Source: Phascolarctobacterium sp. (GTDB lineage Bacteria > Bacillota > Negativicutes > Acidaminococcales > Acidaminococcaceae). Taken from it: a stretch of DNA of 6,713 nucleotides. The notes below the pieces were generated by a model. It was not told where the DNA came from and made no database searches. It was given only the letters and a program-made list of their open reading frames with translations. The DNA lies in the NCBI GenBank assembly GCA_019417125.1, contig DXVZ01000091.1:1-6713 (forward strand). Reading direction: 5' to 3'. Made by a program: the position numbers and the translations under genes. The first letter of the stretch is position 1. Each line of letters opens with the position of its first letter. This document shows positions 1-5,874 of the stretch, piece after piece.

Positions 1-41
1 GTTATAAATATTATTAATGAAATTTTGCAAAACTTAATCAT
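1..41 (-). CDS. Possible start of a periplasmic substrate-binding protein (partial, cut by window edge)
   Basis: An ATG at 41-39 on the minus strand opens a frame that stays open to the window edge. It reads M-I-K-F-C-K-I-S-L-I-I-F-I, a lysine-containing start followed by a hydrophobic run, as expected at the beginning of a signal peptide. It overlaps the end of the ATPase gene by 8 nt, a spacing typical of translationally coupled operon genes. In FecCD/BtuCD-type operons the missing component is a periplasmic binding protein (BtuF/FepB type), so that is the natural guess. Only 13 codons are visible and the Shine-Dalgarno match upstream is weak, so both the gene and its function are inferred mainly from context. 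Confidence 0.35.
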   Translation of the reverse strand, partial: MIKFCKISLIIFI

Positions 42-792
42 TATACACGACCACAATTCTTCCATTTTTTAAATACATAATTTCAGCATTTACTTCAAAC
101 ATACACTTTATAAAATCATGAGTAAATACATCATTTGGCTTACCGCATTTATATATTTTCCCATCTTTTAAAGAAATTATATAATCACAATACATTGCTG
201 CTAAATTCAAATCATGAATTGCTGCTATAACTGTAATGTTTTGCTCTTTTATTGTTTTTAATAGCTGTAATTGATATTTTACATCAAGGTGATTAGTCGG
301 TTCATCTAAAATCAAGTATTTTGTTTTTTGTGTTAGAGCTCTTGCAAGCATTACCCTCTGCTGTTCCCCACCAGACAAATCAGAAAAATTGCAGTCCGCA
401 AAATTTCTCATTCCTACAATATCCAAACTATCATAAGCAATTTTATAATCTTCCGCATTATCCCTTTCCATAATTTTTTTATAAGGAGTTCTGCCCATTA
501 GAACTATATCTAAAACGGAAAAATTAAAATTATTGTAATTATGCTGTGCAAGTACAGCCTGCTTTTGAGCACTTTCCTTAAATATATAACTGTTAATATT
601 TTGATTATCTAAATATATACTACCCTTATCAGGTTTTAATATACGATAAATGCATTTTAATAAAGTACTTTTACCACTGCCATTAGGGCCAATAATGCCC
701 GTAAACTTATTATTCAAAAATTCTACGCTGATTCCATTAAGTATTTCCCTACTACCAAATTTTTTATTTACATTTTCAATTTTTATACTCAT
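34..792 (-). CDS. ABC importer ATPase, FepC/BtuD type (likely corrinoid uptake)
   Basis: This is the 252-aa nucleotide-binding subunit of a type II ABC importer. It hydrolyses ATP on the cytoplasmic face to drive substrate through the FecCD-type permease encoded just upstream. All diagnostic motifs are present: Walker A GPNGSGKST at residues 35-43, Q-loop glutamine at 83, signature LSGGEQQR at 139-146, Walker B YLILDEP around 159-165 followed by TNHLD, and the switch histidine at 193 (AAIHDLNLA). The length matches the family (about 250 aa). The ATG at 792-790 overlaps the permease stop codon as ATGA, and a GGGTGA Shine-Dalgarno lies about 7 nt upstream. The family serves iron-siderophore, haem and B12 importers and cannot be split by these motifs. 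The corrinoid assignment (BtuD-like) rests on the operon's cobalamin riboswitch. Confidence 0.93.
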   Translation of the reverse strand: MSIKIENVNKKFGSREILNGISVEFLNNKFTGIIGPNGSGKSTLLKCIYRILKPDKGSIYLDNQNINSYIFKESAQKQAVLAQHNYNNFNFSVLDIVLMGRTPYKKIMERDNAEDYKIAYDSLDIVGMRNFADCNFSDLSGGEQQRVMLARALTQKTKYLILDEPTNHLDVKYQLQLLKTIKEQNITVIAAIHDLNLAAMYCDYIISLKDGKIYKCGKPNDVFTHDFIKCMFEVNAEIMYLKNGRIVVVYND

Positions 793-1829
793 TTAGAATC
801 ACCCATTTTATATGAACTTTTTAATATTAAATAAACAAAAAACGGAGCTCCTAAAAACGCAAAAATTATTCCTAATGGAATATCCACGCCTTTTATTGCA
901 ATTCTGGACACTATATCCATAACAACCGTTACTAATCCGCCAAATAAAACTGCAGTTAAAAGCATTTTCTTATGGTTAGCACCAACGAGAGCTCTCATAA
1001 AATGCGGAACTATTAAGCCAATAAAGCCTATGGTACCAGCATTAAGCACTGCAAAACCTACAATCAAACCATTTATAAGCAAATACCTTATTATGTATTT
1101 ATGCAAGTCAACACCTAATGTTATCGCCTGTTCTTCACCAAAAAGCATCATATTCAAAATTCTCGTTTGTGTATAAAAAAACATTAATGCCATTATAACG
1201 ATAATAAATAGAATACACACGCTTTCTATTTTGGCATTTGCAACATTGCCCATCATCCAATAAGTTATAGCTTCCATACCTTCTTTATTTTTACCAAAGT
1301 ACACAATCATACCTGATATACCGGAGCAAATTGTTCCCAATACGACGCCGCCAAGCAATAATTTAGTAGAATTGCTTTCCTTATTTATACCAGAAATAAT
1401 AGCAACTAACATTGAAACAGCAAAAGCACCAAAACAAGCAGCTATGCCTACTACCTGACTGCCGAAAATACTGCCTAATCCGAAAAAAATAGCAGCAGTT
1501 GCACCCAAACTGGCACCAGAAGATACACCTAAAATATATGGGTCTGCTAAAGGATTTTTTAATATCGCCTGCATAACCACGCCTGATAAGGTAAGTGCCA
1601 TACCTATCGACAAAGCCAAAAAAATTCTTGGAAAGCGCAAATCAATAACTATATCCAAAGTTTTTCCGTTTAAATCATTTAAATTTACAGAAAAAACTTT
1701 ATTAAGAATTACACGATAAACATCATAAAAGCTAATATCCACAAACCCTACTTTAAGCCCTAATAAAACTGTAATAATTATAGCCATACATAAAATGACA
1801 TTTAATATTTTTATATTTACGTATTTCAT
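789..1829 (-). CDS. FecCD-family ABC importer permease (BtuC-like)
   Basis: This is a 346-aa polytopic inner-membrane permease that should dimerise and carry a corrinoid or siderophore-like ligand from the periplasm to the cytoplasm with the ATPase encoded next to it. Family hallmarks are clear: LRFPR near residue 64, NPLADPYILGVSSGA at 92-106, GEEQAITLGVD at 231-241 (the cytoplasmic region that meets the ATPase), GFIGLIVPHFMRALVG at 268-283 and PLGIIFAFLGAPFF at 318-331. Hydrophobic segments run throughout, consistent with the usual ten helices. I chose the ATG at 1829-1827: it has GTGGTG about 6 nt upstream, and translation from it begins M-K-Y-V before the first helix. An in-frame TTG at 1850 would add seven non-hydrophobic residues. 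The stop overlaps the ATPase start. Substrate identity (BtuC versus FecD/FhuB) is not decided by the protein; the riboswitch favours cobalamin. Confidence 0.92.
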   Translation of the reverse strand: MKYVNIKILNVILCMAIIITVLLGLKVGFVDISFYDVYRVILNKVFSVNLNDLNGKTLDIVIDLRFPRIFLALSIGMALTLSGVVMQAILKNPLADPYILGVSSGASLGATAAIFFGLGSIFGSQVVGIAACFGAFAVSMLVAIISGINKESNSTKLLLGGVVLGTICSGISGMIVYFGKNKEGMEAITYWMMGNVANAKIESVCILFIIVIMALMFFYTQTRILNMMLFGEEQAITLGVDLHKYIIRYLLINGLIVGFAVLNAGTIGFIGLIVPHFMRALVGANHKKMLLTAVLFGGLVTVVMDIVSRIAIKGVDIPLGIIFAFLGAPFFVYLILKSSYKMGDSK

Positions 1830-1853
1830 TCTTGCACCACAATTTAACAAACT

Positions 1854-1885
1854 AAAACAGAAGGGGACACTCCCCCTTTTGTTTT
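1854..1885 (-). terminator. Attenuator-like hairpin between the receptor and permease genes
   Basis: The arms at 1854-1866 and 1873-1885 form a 13-bp stem with one mismatch around a 6-nt loop. The GGGG/CCCC core is flanked by A-rich and T-rich arms, so the structure resembles an intrinsic terminator in both directions. It sits between the receptor stop codon (1897-1895) and the permease Shine-Dalgarno. No second promoter is obvious, so partial termination here would lower the ABC transporter genes relative to the receptor. The U-tract is part of the stem, so efficiency is uncertain. Confidence 0.6.
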
Positions 1886-1894
1886 TACTTTTAA

Positions 1895-4045
1895 TTAAAT
1901 ATCAAAAGTAGCTGATAATACGAAAGTTCTCGGTGCTCCTAACGTTAAGCTGCTGCTGCCCGAACGTGCCTGCCAGTAATCTTTACCGCCGATATTATAG
2001 CACATTGCATCAATTGTAACCGGCGTATTATTTAATTTTGTTTTATAAGACATGCCTAAGTCAAATTTTGCATAAGCAGGTACATCTAAATCACCGTTGT
2101 TTATTGTAGACGAGCCTAGATATGTTACCCTGCCAATAAAGGAAAGGTCTTCATCAGGATGGTAAACTACACCTAAAGAACCAGACCATCTTGCCGCGCC
2201 ATTAACTCTATCACCTTTATTATCTTTAGAGTCCAAATACATAAGCCCGCCAATCAAATCCCATTTTTTATCAATATTACCTGAAATAGCCCATTCAAAA
2301 CCTTTATTTTTTTGTTCGCCATCAAGCCTTAAATATTTATTGCCATTTTCCCATTTATCAACTGTATTAGCCTGTTTAATTTCAAATACATTAAAAGTAT
2401 TATAAAAATTACCGGTTTTCACTTTTACGCCAATTTCATTTTGTTTAGTTTTTGCCGGGTCTAAAATTTCTCCAGCATTTGCATAACCGTTATTTGTAGA
2501 TACCATTGAACCGATGCCAAAGCTCTCAGAATGACTGGCGTATGCCATTACATCAGGCGTAATTTTATAGCTAACGGCATAAGTCGGGCAAATTGCATCG
2601 CTTTCCTGTTTATCACTGCCAACAGGAGTTCTGTTTGTCTTATGTCCGTGCAAACCTAATGTTACTTGCAATTTATCATCTAATGCTTTTAAAGTATCAA
2701 TAAAATGCCACCCTGTCATTTGAGCATCTTGAGAGTGTGGCGGGTTATATGTTGCCAGTCCAGGATTATTCCAAGAATTATGTTTAAATAAATTACCTGT
2801 ACCGCTCCAACTCCAATTAGCATTATTGCCTATATCGTAAGTATACCAGTTTTTATCAGCGCCAATAATATATTCGTTTTTCACATCGCCGATTTTAAAA
2901 TCTCCTTTAAAACCTATACCCAAATATTTTTTAGTTAATGCTAATGGATAATTTGTTAAACCTATTGTAAAATCGCCATTATTATTAATTACAGTTGGAT
3001 TGCCGTCTATGTAGCCATACCAATCTTCTCTGTGATAACCAGCATTCAAAAAGGCTGAAAGATGTTCAGATAATTTTTGCTCATGATTTAATGCAGCAAT
3101 CCAATTATCATACTCATTATATGTCCAATCAGGTTTATAAAGTTTGCTTGAATCCGGAGCATCCGGCAGGTTTGTTACACTGCCGCTTTTAAAACTGATT
3201 GCGCCAGGTCCGCCTTCATGGTCTGTATGGTTATAACCCAACAATAAATTTGTTTTAGAGTTATCATCTTTATGGTCAAAATTAATAAATAAGTTTTGCT
3301 GTTCTAAATTTTCTCCGTCAATTACAGTTTCACCATTGATGTTATTGGCTGTAATTCTAAGTCCGTATTCATTATTTTTACCGAATCTTCTGCCAACATC
3401 AATGCCCTCTTCAAAAGAAGAACCACCTCTATATGTTAACTTTACTTCGGCATTGCCCTCTTCTTTTGCTACTTTAGATTGTAAATTTACAGTACCACTA
3501 ACCGCTTCACTAAAACTTGTTCCATTAATGCCCAAATTAGGTCCAGATACAACGCTTGCACCTTCAACCCAATAATACGGAATATTCTCTTGACATAATA
3601 AACCAGGTATTCCATTTACATAAAAGCTATGTCCGGATTGATAAATACCGCGAATAGAAATATCAGTATATGTACCGCCTCTATCCGCACGAACCGATGG
3701 CGATAATGATAATACGTCAGAAATTCCATAATACGGAGAAGCAAAAGTTTTTATGGCTTTTTCATTAATATTAGTAACTGCAAATGGAGTATCCATTACG
3801 TCTTGCGTACCTAAAAATCCAATATTACCGCTACTATTTAACATCCCACCAGGCAATATGTCTTTATCGCCTTCGACTGTAATGCCCGCTAACTGATGTG
3901 TTTGCACGGCCTCACCATTATTAACTGCCTGCGCTTTACTGTCAGCGTCAGCTACTTCTTCTGCACCGGCAGTACCCATTAACCCCATGCTGCTTACAGC
4001 ACACAGCACTGCCAAAGCCAGTGCCCTCTTCCTTCTTTTCAACAT
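1895..4045 (-). CDS. TonB-dependent outer-membrane receptor, siderophore-receptor-like, under cobalamin control
   Basis: This is a 716-aa outer-membrane beta-barrel with an N-terminal plug that should take up its ligand using energy from TonB. Residues 1-28 form a signal peptide: a basic start (KRRKR), a hydrophobic core and an AGA cleavage site before EE. A TonB-box-like stretch LAGITVEG lies at 52-59. The plug follows, with DTPFAV, DVLSLSPSVR and DISIRG. The rest is rich in alternating, aromatic beta-strand sequence and ends in the strand RTFVLSATFDI, an OMP-like C-terminus with Ile rather than the common terminal Phe. The length is normal for the family. The start is the ATG at 4045 with GAGGTG 8 nt upstream; the adjacent TTG at 4048 is less likely. 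The plug resembles FhuA/FpvA-type siderophore receptors more than E. coli BtuB, but the gene follows a cobalamin riboswitch and precedes a BtuCD-like transporter. The ligand is therefore probably a corrinoid, by context only. Confidence 0.9.
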   Translation of the reverse strand: MLKRRKRALALAVLCAVSSMGLMGTAGAEEVADADSKAQAVNNGEAVQTHQLAGITVEGDKDILPGGMLNSSGNIGFLGTQDVMDTPFAVTNINEKAIKTFASPYYGISDVLSLSPSVRADRGGTYTDISIRGIYQSGHSFYVNGIPGLLCQENIPYYWVEGASVVSGPNLGINGTSFSEAVSGTVNLQSKVAKEEGNAEVKLTYRGGSSFEEGIDVGRRFGKNNEYGLRITANNINGETVIDGENLEQQNLFINFDHKDDNSKTNLLLGYNHTDHEGGPGAISFKSGSVTNLPDAPDSSKLYKPDWTYNEYDNWIAALNHEQKLSEHLSAFLNAGYHREDWYGYIDGNPTVINNNGDFTIGLTNYPLALTKKYLGIGFKGDFKIGDVKNEYIIGADKNWYTYDIGNNANWSWSGTGNLFKHNSWNNPGLATYNPPHSQDAQMTGWHFIDTLKALDDKLQVTLGLHGHKTNRTPVGSDKQESDAICPTYAVSYKITPDVMAYASHSESFGIGSMVSTNNGYANAGEILDPAKTKQNEIGVKVKTGNFYNTFNVFEIKQANTVDKWENGNKYLRLDGEQKNKGFEWAISGNIDKKWDLIGGLMYLDSKDNKGDRVNGAARWSGSLGVVYHPDEDLSFIGRVTYLGSSTINNGDLDVPAYAKFDLGMSYKTKLNNTPVTIDAMCYNIGGKDYWQARSGSSSLTLGAPRTFVLSATFDI

Positions 4046-4053
4046 CAAAAATA

Positions 4054-4059
4054 CACCTC
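4054..4059 (-). promoter_or_regulatory. Ribosome binding site of the receptor gene
   Basis: GAGGTG on the minus strand lies 8 nt before the ATG at 4045 and 5 nt before the TTG at 4048. The spacing decides for the ATG as the start codon. Confidence 0.7.
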
Positions 4060-4073
4060 ATCTAAAATTTATT

Positions 4074-4126
4074 TTTTAATTTTTCCTGCCGGGCTTGCCG
4101 AGTTTCGCATGCCGGAAAAATTAAAA
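4074..4126 (-). other. Long hairpin in the receptor mRNA leader
   Basis: The arms at 4074-4086 and 4114-4126 are perfectly complementary over 13 bp (TTTTAATTTTTCC with GGAAAAATTAAAA), with a 27-nt GC-rich loop. In the receptor transcript it ends about 15 nt before the Shine-Dalgarno. The RNA after it is A-rich, not a U-tract, so it is not a standard terminator. It could stabilise the 5' end, keep the ribosome site open, or be a processing site. The structure is seen in the sequence; the role is unknown. Confidence 0.55.
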
Positions 4127-4150
4127 GCAGATTGGGCTTCCTTTTGACGC

Positions 4151-4187
4151 AAAACAAAACGCCTGTCCGCAAAAGGCAGGCAGGCGT
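4151..4187 (-). terminator. Intrinsic terminator of the receptor-operon cobalamin riboswitch
   Basis: On the minus strand, ACGCCTG (4187-4181) pairs with CAGGCGT (4165-4159). An inner CC/GG pair may extend the stem past a bulged A. The stem is followed directly by TTTGTTTT. It lies downstream of the B12 box and well upstream of the receptor start codon, the position of an expression platform. Ligand-bound riboswitch would be expected to favour this hairpin and stop transcription. Confidence 0.7.
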
Positions 4188-4241
4188 AGTAATCCCTCAG
4201 GTTTGCGCCATTCCGTCTATCGCAGAATGTGTTTTGCGTCT

Positions 4242-4390
4242 AAATCAGGCAGTTCTTCTGGCTCTGCTTCATCGCTTGCCCTGCCTTCCCGGTTTCCCCA
4301 GTGACATTTTAAGGCTCGCTCTGCATTACAGCTGCGGGACAGCACAGGTTTTACACCTGTTTTTCTATTAAGCATTTTAGCACCTGATTT
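4242..4390 (-). ncRNA. Cobalamin riboswitch upstream of the receptor operon
   Basis: This aptamer senses coenzyme B12-type corrinoids in the nascent mRNA and represses the downstream genes when bound. On the minus strand the P1 arms AAATCAGG (4390-4383) and CCTGATTT (4249-4242) close the element. Between them are the ACAGGTGTAAAACCTGT hairpin, the core GTCACTGGGGAAACCGGGAA leading into GGC, GCGATGA, and the B12 box AGCCAGAAGAACTGCC at 4263-4248. These match the class I cobalamin riboswitch consensus in order and spacing. The element lies about 200-345 nt before the receptor ATG and is followed by an intrinsic terminator, so control is probably transcriptional. Confidence 0.93.
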
Positions 4391-4453
4391 AATTTATTGG
4401 TACTAATTTTCAATTGTTTTATTCTTTTATTAAAACTTAATATTATTTTTAAT

Positions 4454-4482
4454 ATAATACCACTATATATAATTTACGTCAA
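4454..4482 (-). promoter_or_regulatory. Promoter of the receptor / ABC transporter operon
   Basis: On the minus strand, TTGACG (4482-4477) and TATTAT (4459-4454) form a sigma-70-like -35/-10 pair with an ideal 17-nt spacer. Initiation would fall near 4447, about 57 nt before the riboswitch begins, so the transcript would contain the entire aptamer. Confidence 0.65.
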
Positions 4483-4531
4483 GCTAATTTTATCATTAAG
4501 TTTTTAATGTTATAAGTATATATTATTATTT

Positions 4532-4547
4532 ATACCCCCAGGGGTAT
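4532..4547. promoter_or_regulatory. CsoR/CstR-like operator palindrome at the exbBD-tonB promoter
   Basis: This is a perfect 7-bp inverted repeat, ATACCCC-CA-GGGGTAT. It stands out as a GC-rich island in very AT-rich DNA, and its last base is the first base of the -35 hexamer of the rightward promoter. The ATACCC(C)...(G)GGGTAT form is the operator type known for CsoR/CstR-family repressors, which sense Cu(I), other metals or persulfides. Binding here would block RNA polymerase. No CsoR-family gene is in the window, so the assignment is inference from motif and position. Confidence 0.5.
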
Positions 4548-4575
4548 TGCTTTTAATTCCCATTAGTATTATACT
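4547..4575 (+). promoter_or_regulatory. Promoter of the exbB-exbD-tonB operon
   Basis: TTGCTT (4547-4552) and TATACT (4570-4575) are separated by 17 nt. Initiation near 4582 would be about 17 nt before P1 of the downstream cobalamin riboswitch, so the full aptamer is transcribed. Confidence 0.6.
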
Positions 4576-4598
4576 TTCAATAATCTTAATATTATCAG

Positions 4599-4745
4599 CC
4601 GCAGGCGTGCCAAGCACTTAATAGAGAATCCGGTATAAGCCGGAACGGTCACGCCGCTGTAAGGGAAAGCATGTTCCAGCTATGCCACTGGGCAACCGGG
4701 AAGGCGGAGTTTGCGATGAACCCGAGTCAGAAGAACTGCCTGCGG
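4599..4745 (+). ncRNA. Cobalamin riboswitch upstream of exbB-exbD-tonB
   Basis: This is a second class I cobalamin aptamer, on the opposite strand to the first. P1 is formed by CCGCAGG (4599-4605) and CCTGCGG (4739-4745). In order it shows GAGAATCCGGTATAAGCCGG, then ACGGTCACGCCGCTGTAA, the core GCCACTGGGCAACCGGGAA running into GGC, TGCGATGA, and the B12 box AGTCAGAAGAACTGCC at 4725-4740. The hallmark segments are close to those of the other riboswitch, but the peripheral stems differ. It places the energy-transducing complex under the same corrinoid signal as the receptor operon. Confidence 0.95.
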
Positions 4746-4753
4746 TATTCCGG

Positions 4754-4816
4754 TTCCTGCGAGCGATATGGATAAGGAGCAACAGTTTATTTGCTATGCC
4801 TTTTCTGCCGCAGGAA
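4754..4816 (+). promoter_or_regulatory. Expression-platform hairpin of the exbB riboswitch
   Basis: TTCCTGCG (4754-4761) pairs with CGCAGGAA (4809-4816). Inside, GATAAGG (4771-4777) pairs with CCTTTTC (4799-4805) with one mismatch, and AGCAA (4778-4782) pairs with TTGCT (4791-4795). The 3' arm contains CCGCAGG (4808-4814), an exact copy of the riboswitch P1 5' arm, so it could instead pair with 4739-4745 when P1 is open. The hairpin is followed about 5-15 nt later by U-rich sequence and then the exbB ribosome site. Whether it works on transcription or translation is not clear from sequence. Confidence 0.55.
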
Positions 4817-4833
4817 GGGTATTAATTATTTTT

Positions 4834-4839
4834 AGGAGG
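4834..4839 (+). promoter_or_regulatory. Ribosome binding site of exbB
   Basis: A perfect AGGAGG lies 7 nt before the ATG at 4847 and only 4 nt before the GTG at 4844. This selects the ATG as the start codon. Confidence 0.85.
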
Positions 4840-4846
4840 CTCTGTG

Positions 4847-5467
4847 ATGGAAACTATTCAGGAAACAATCATGTATTTTCATAAAGGCGGGCTTGTAATG
4901 TGGCCGCTTTTATTTTGTTCGTTTACGGTTTTTGCTATTGCTATCGAGCGTTTTATGTTTTACAAGGCGGCGGATTCCGGCGAGAAGTTTAAAAACGATT
5001 ACTGCGATTTGCTGAGCCAGAATAATTTGCAGGCAGCGGAAAATTTAGCAAAGGTTACGCCGGGGCAGGTTTCTAAAATAGTTTTTAACGCTGCGGGCAA
5101 TGCCAAAACGCAGGAGGATTTAGCCGATTACCTGGAAAACGAGCTGGATATTTTTACGGCGCTTTTAAAAAACAAGCTGGACTATTTAAGCATTATTGTT
5201 ACGCTGTCGCCGCTGCTTGGACTTTTGGGCACTATTGTTGGCATGATTGGCGCTTTTAGTATTTTTAATCTTCAGGCAGGCGCGCCGATAGCAATTACAG
5301 GCGGTATCGGCGAAGCGCTGATTGCAACGGCAACCGGTTTGTGCGTGGCTATTGTTTCGCTGTGCTTCCATTCGTATTTTACGCACCGTATGGATAACAT
5401 GGTTACTAACGCCGAGCGCTGCGCCACCGCGCTGCTCCAAGCCGAAAGAAGGTGTGCCCGCAAATGA
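4847..5467 (+). CDS. exbB: ExbB, proton-channel subunit of the TonB energising complex
   Basis: This is a 206-aa inner-membrane protein of the MotA/TolQ/ExbB family. With ExbD it forms the proton channel that energises TonB. Three transmembrane segments are visible: about 17-37, 113-136 and 155-175, with the long cytoplasmic loop between the first two. The family core is intact: SPLLGLLGTIVGMI at 121-134 and GGIGEALIATATGLCVAI at 152-169. E156 and T161 correspond to E. coli E176 and T181, and T129 to T148. The 206 aa are somewhat shorter than E. coli ExbB (244 aa), common in other phyla. It is the first gene after the cobalamin riboswitch. Its stop codon overlaps the exbD start as ATGA. MotA or TolQ are alternatives by family, but a TonB gene two positions downstream and no Tol/Pal genes favour ExbB. 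Confidence 0.94.
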   Translation: METIQETIMYFHKGGLVMWPLLFCSFTVFAIAIERFMFYKAADSGEKFKNDYCDLLSQNNLQAAENLAKVTPGQVSKIVFNAAGNAKTQEDLADYLENELDIFTALLKNKLDYLSIIVTLSPLLGLLGTIVGMIGAFSIFNLQAGAPIAITGGIGEALIATATGLCVAIVSLCFHSYFTHRMDNMVTNAERCATALLQAERRCARK

Positions 5468-5874
5468 AACTGCGCACGGAGCGAAGCCGTAAAGTTCCGG
5501 AACTGAATATTATACCGATGATTGATATTATGTTCTTTTTGCTGGTATTTTTTATGCTTAGCACAATGTACATGATTGATTTAAAAACCATACCAGTTAA
5601 ATTGCCGCAGGCTGCCAATGCCAGCGCCGATACAACAACTACTTTTGCGGTAACGTTAAAAAGCGACGGCAGTATTTACCTTGGCGATAAAGAAACCGAT
5701 ATGCAGTCGCTTTTAATGCAGGCGGCGCTGGAGCAAAAGAACAACAGCAGCTTTGCCGTTGTTATACGTGCAGAAAAAAACATTGAGTACGGCAGGGTTA
5801 TTGAACTGGTAGACAAGCTGAAGGGCGCAGGCATTACCCGCTTTGGGCTTGCCACTGACGGAGCAGCAAAATGA
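5464..5874 (+). CDS. exbD: ExbD, TonB-complex accessory subunit
   Basis: This is a 136-aa single-pass inner-membrane protein of the ExbD/TolR family, partner of ExbB in the proton-driven energising of TonB. The N-terminus is basic, then NIIPMIDIMFFLLVFFM (residues 15-31) gives the transmembrane helix with the essential aspartate D21, equivalent to E. coli ExbD D25. Residues from about 45 form the periplasmic domain, ending near RFGLATDGAAK. The length is close to E. coli ExbD (141 aa). The ATG at 5464 overlaps the exbB stop as ATGA and has an AGAAGG Shine-Dalgarno about 11 nt upstream. An in-frame GTG at 5452 would add four residues inside exbB and is less likely. Its own stop overlaps the tonB start, so the three genes are translationally coupled. 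Confidence 0.94.
   Translation: MKLRTERSRKVPELNIIPMIDIMFFLLVFFMLSTMYMIDLKTIPVKLPQAANASADTTTTFAVTLKSDGSIYLGDKETDMQSLLMQAALEQKNNSSFAVVIRAEKNIEYGRVIELVDKLKGAGITRFGLATDGAAK

Noticed and set aside
1830..1850. TTG-initiated N-terminal extension of the permease
   Set aside because: The seven extra residues lack membrane or family character. The ATG at 1829 has its own Shine-Dalgarno within the proposed extension.
2995..3575. Plus-strand open frames inside the receptor gene
   Set aside because: They are antisense to the receptor coding sequence, with no ribosome site and no family resemblance.
4132..4371. Open frame of 79 codons on the plus strand
   Set aside because: It lies antisense across the receptor-operon riboswitch and its terminator. 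The DNA is explained by conserved RNA structure, and the frame has no ribosome site or protein-like pattern.
4577..4597. AT-rich, partly symmetric stretch resembling a Fur box near the exbB transcription start
   Set aside because: The match is loose, the half-site spacing does not fit the usual 7-1-7 pattern, and such near-matches are expected in DNA this AT-rich.
4844..4846. GTG as the exbB start
   Set aside because: It is only 4 nt from AGGAGG. The next codon is an ATG at the ideal 7-nt spacing.
5186..5618. Several minus-strand open frames under exbB and exbD
   Set aside because: They are antisense to strongly conserved ExbB/ExbD coding sequence, and their translations have low-complexity, non-protein character.
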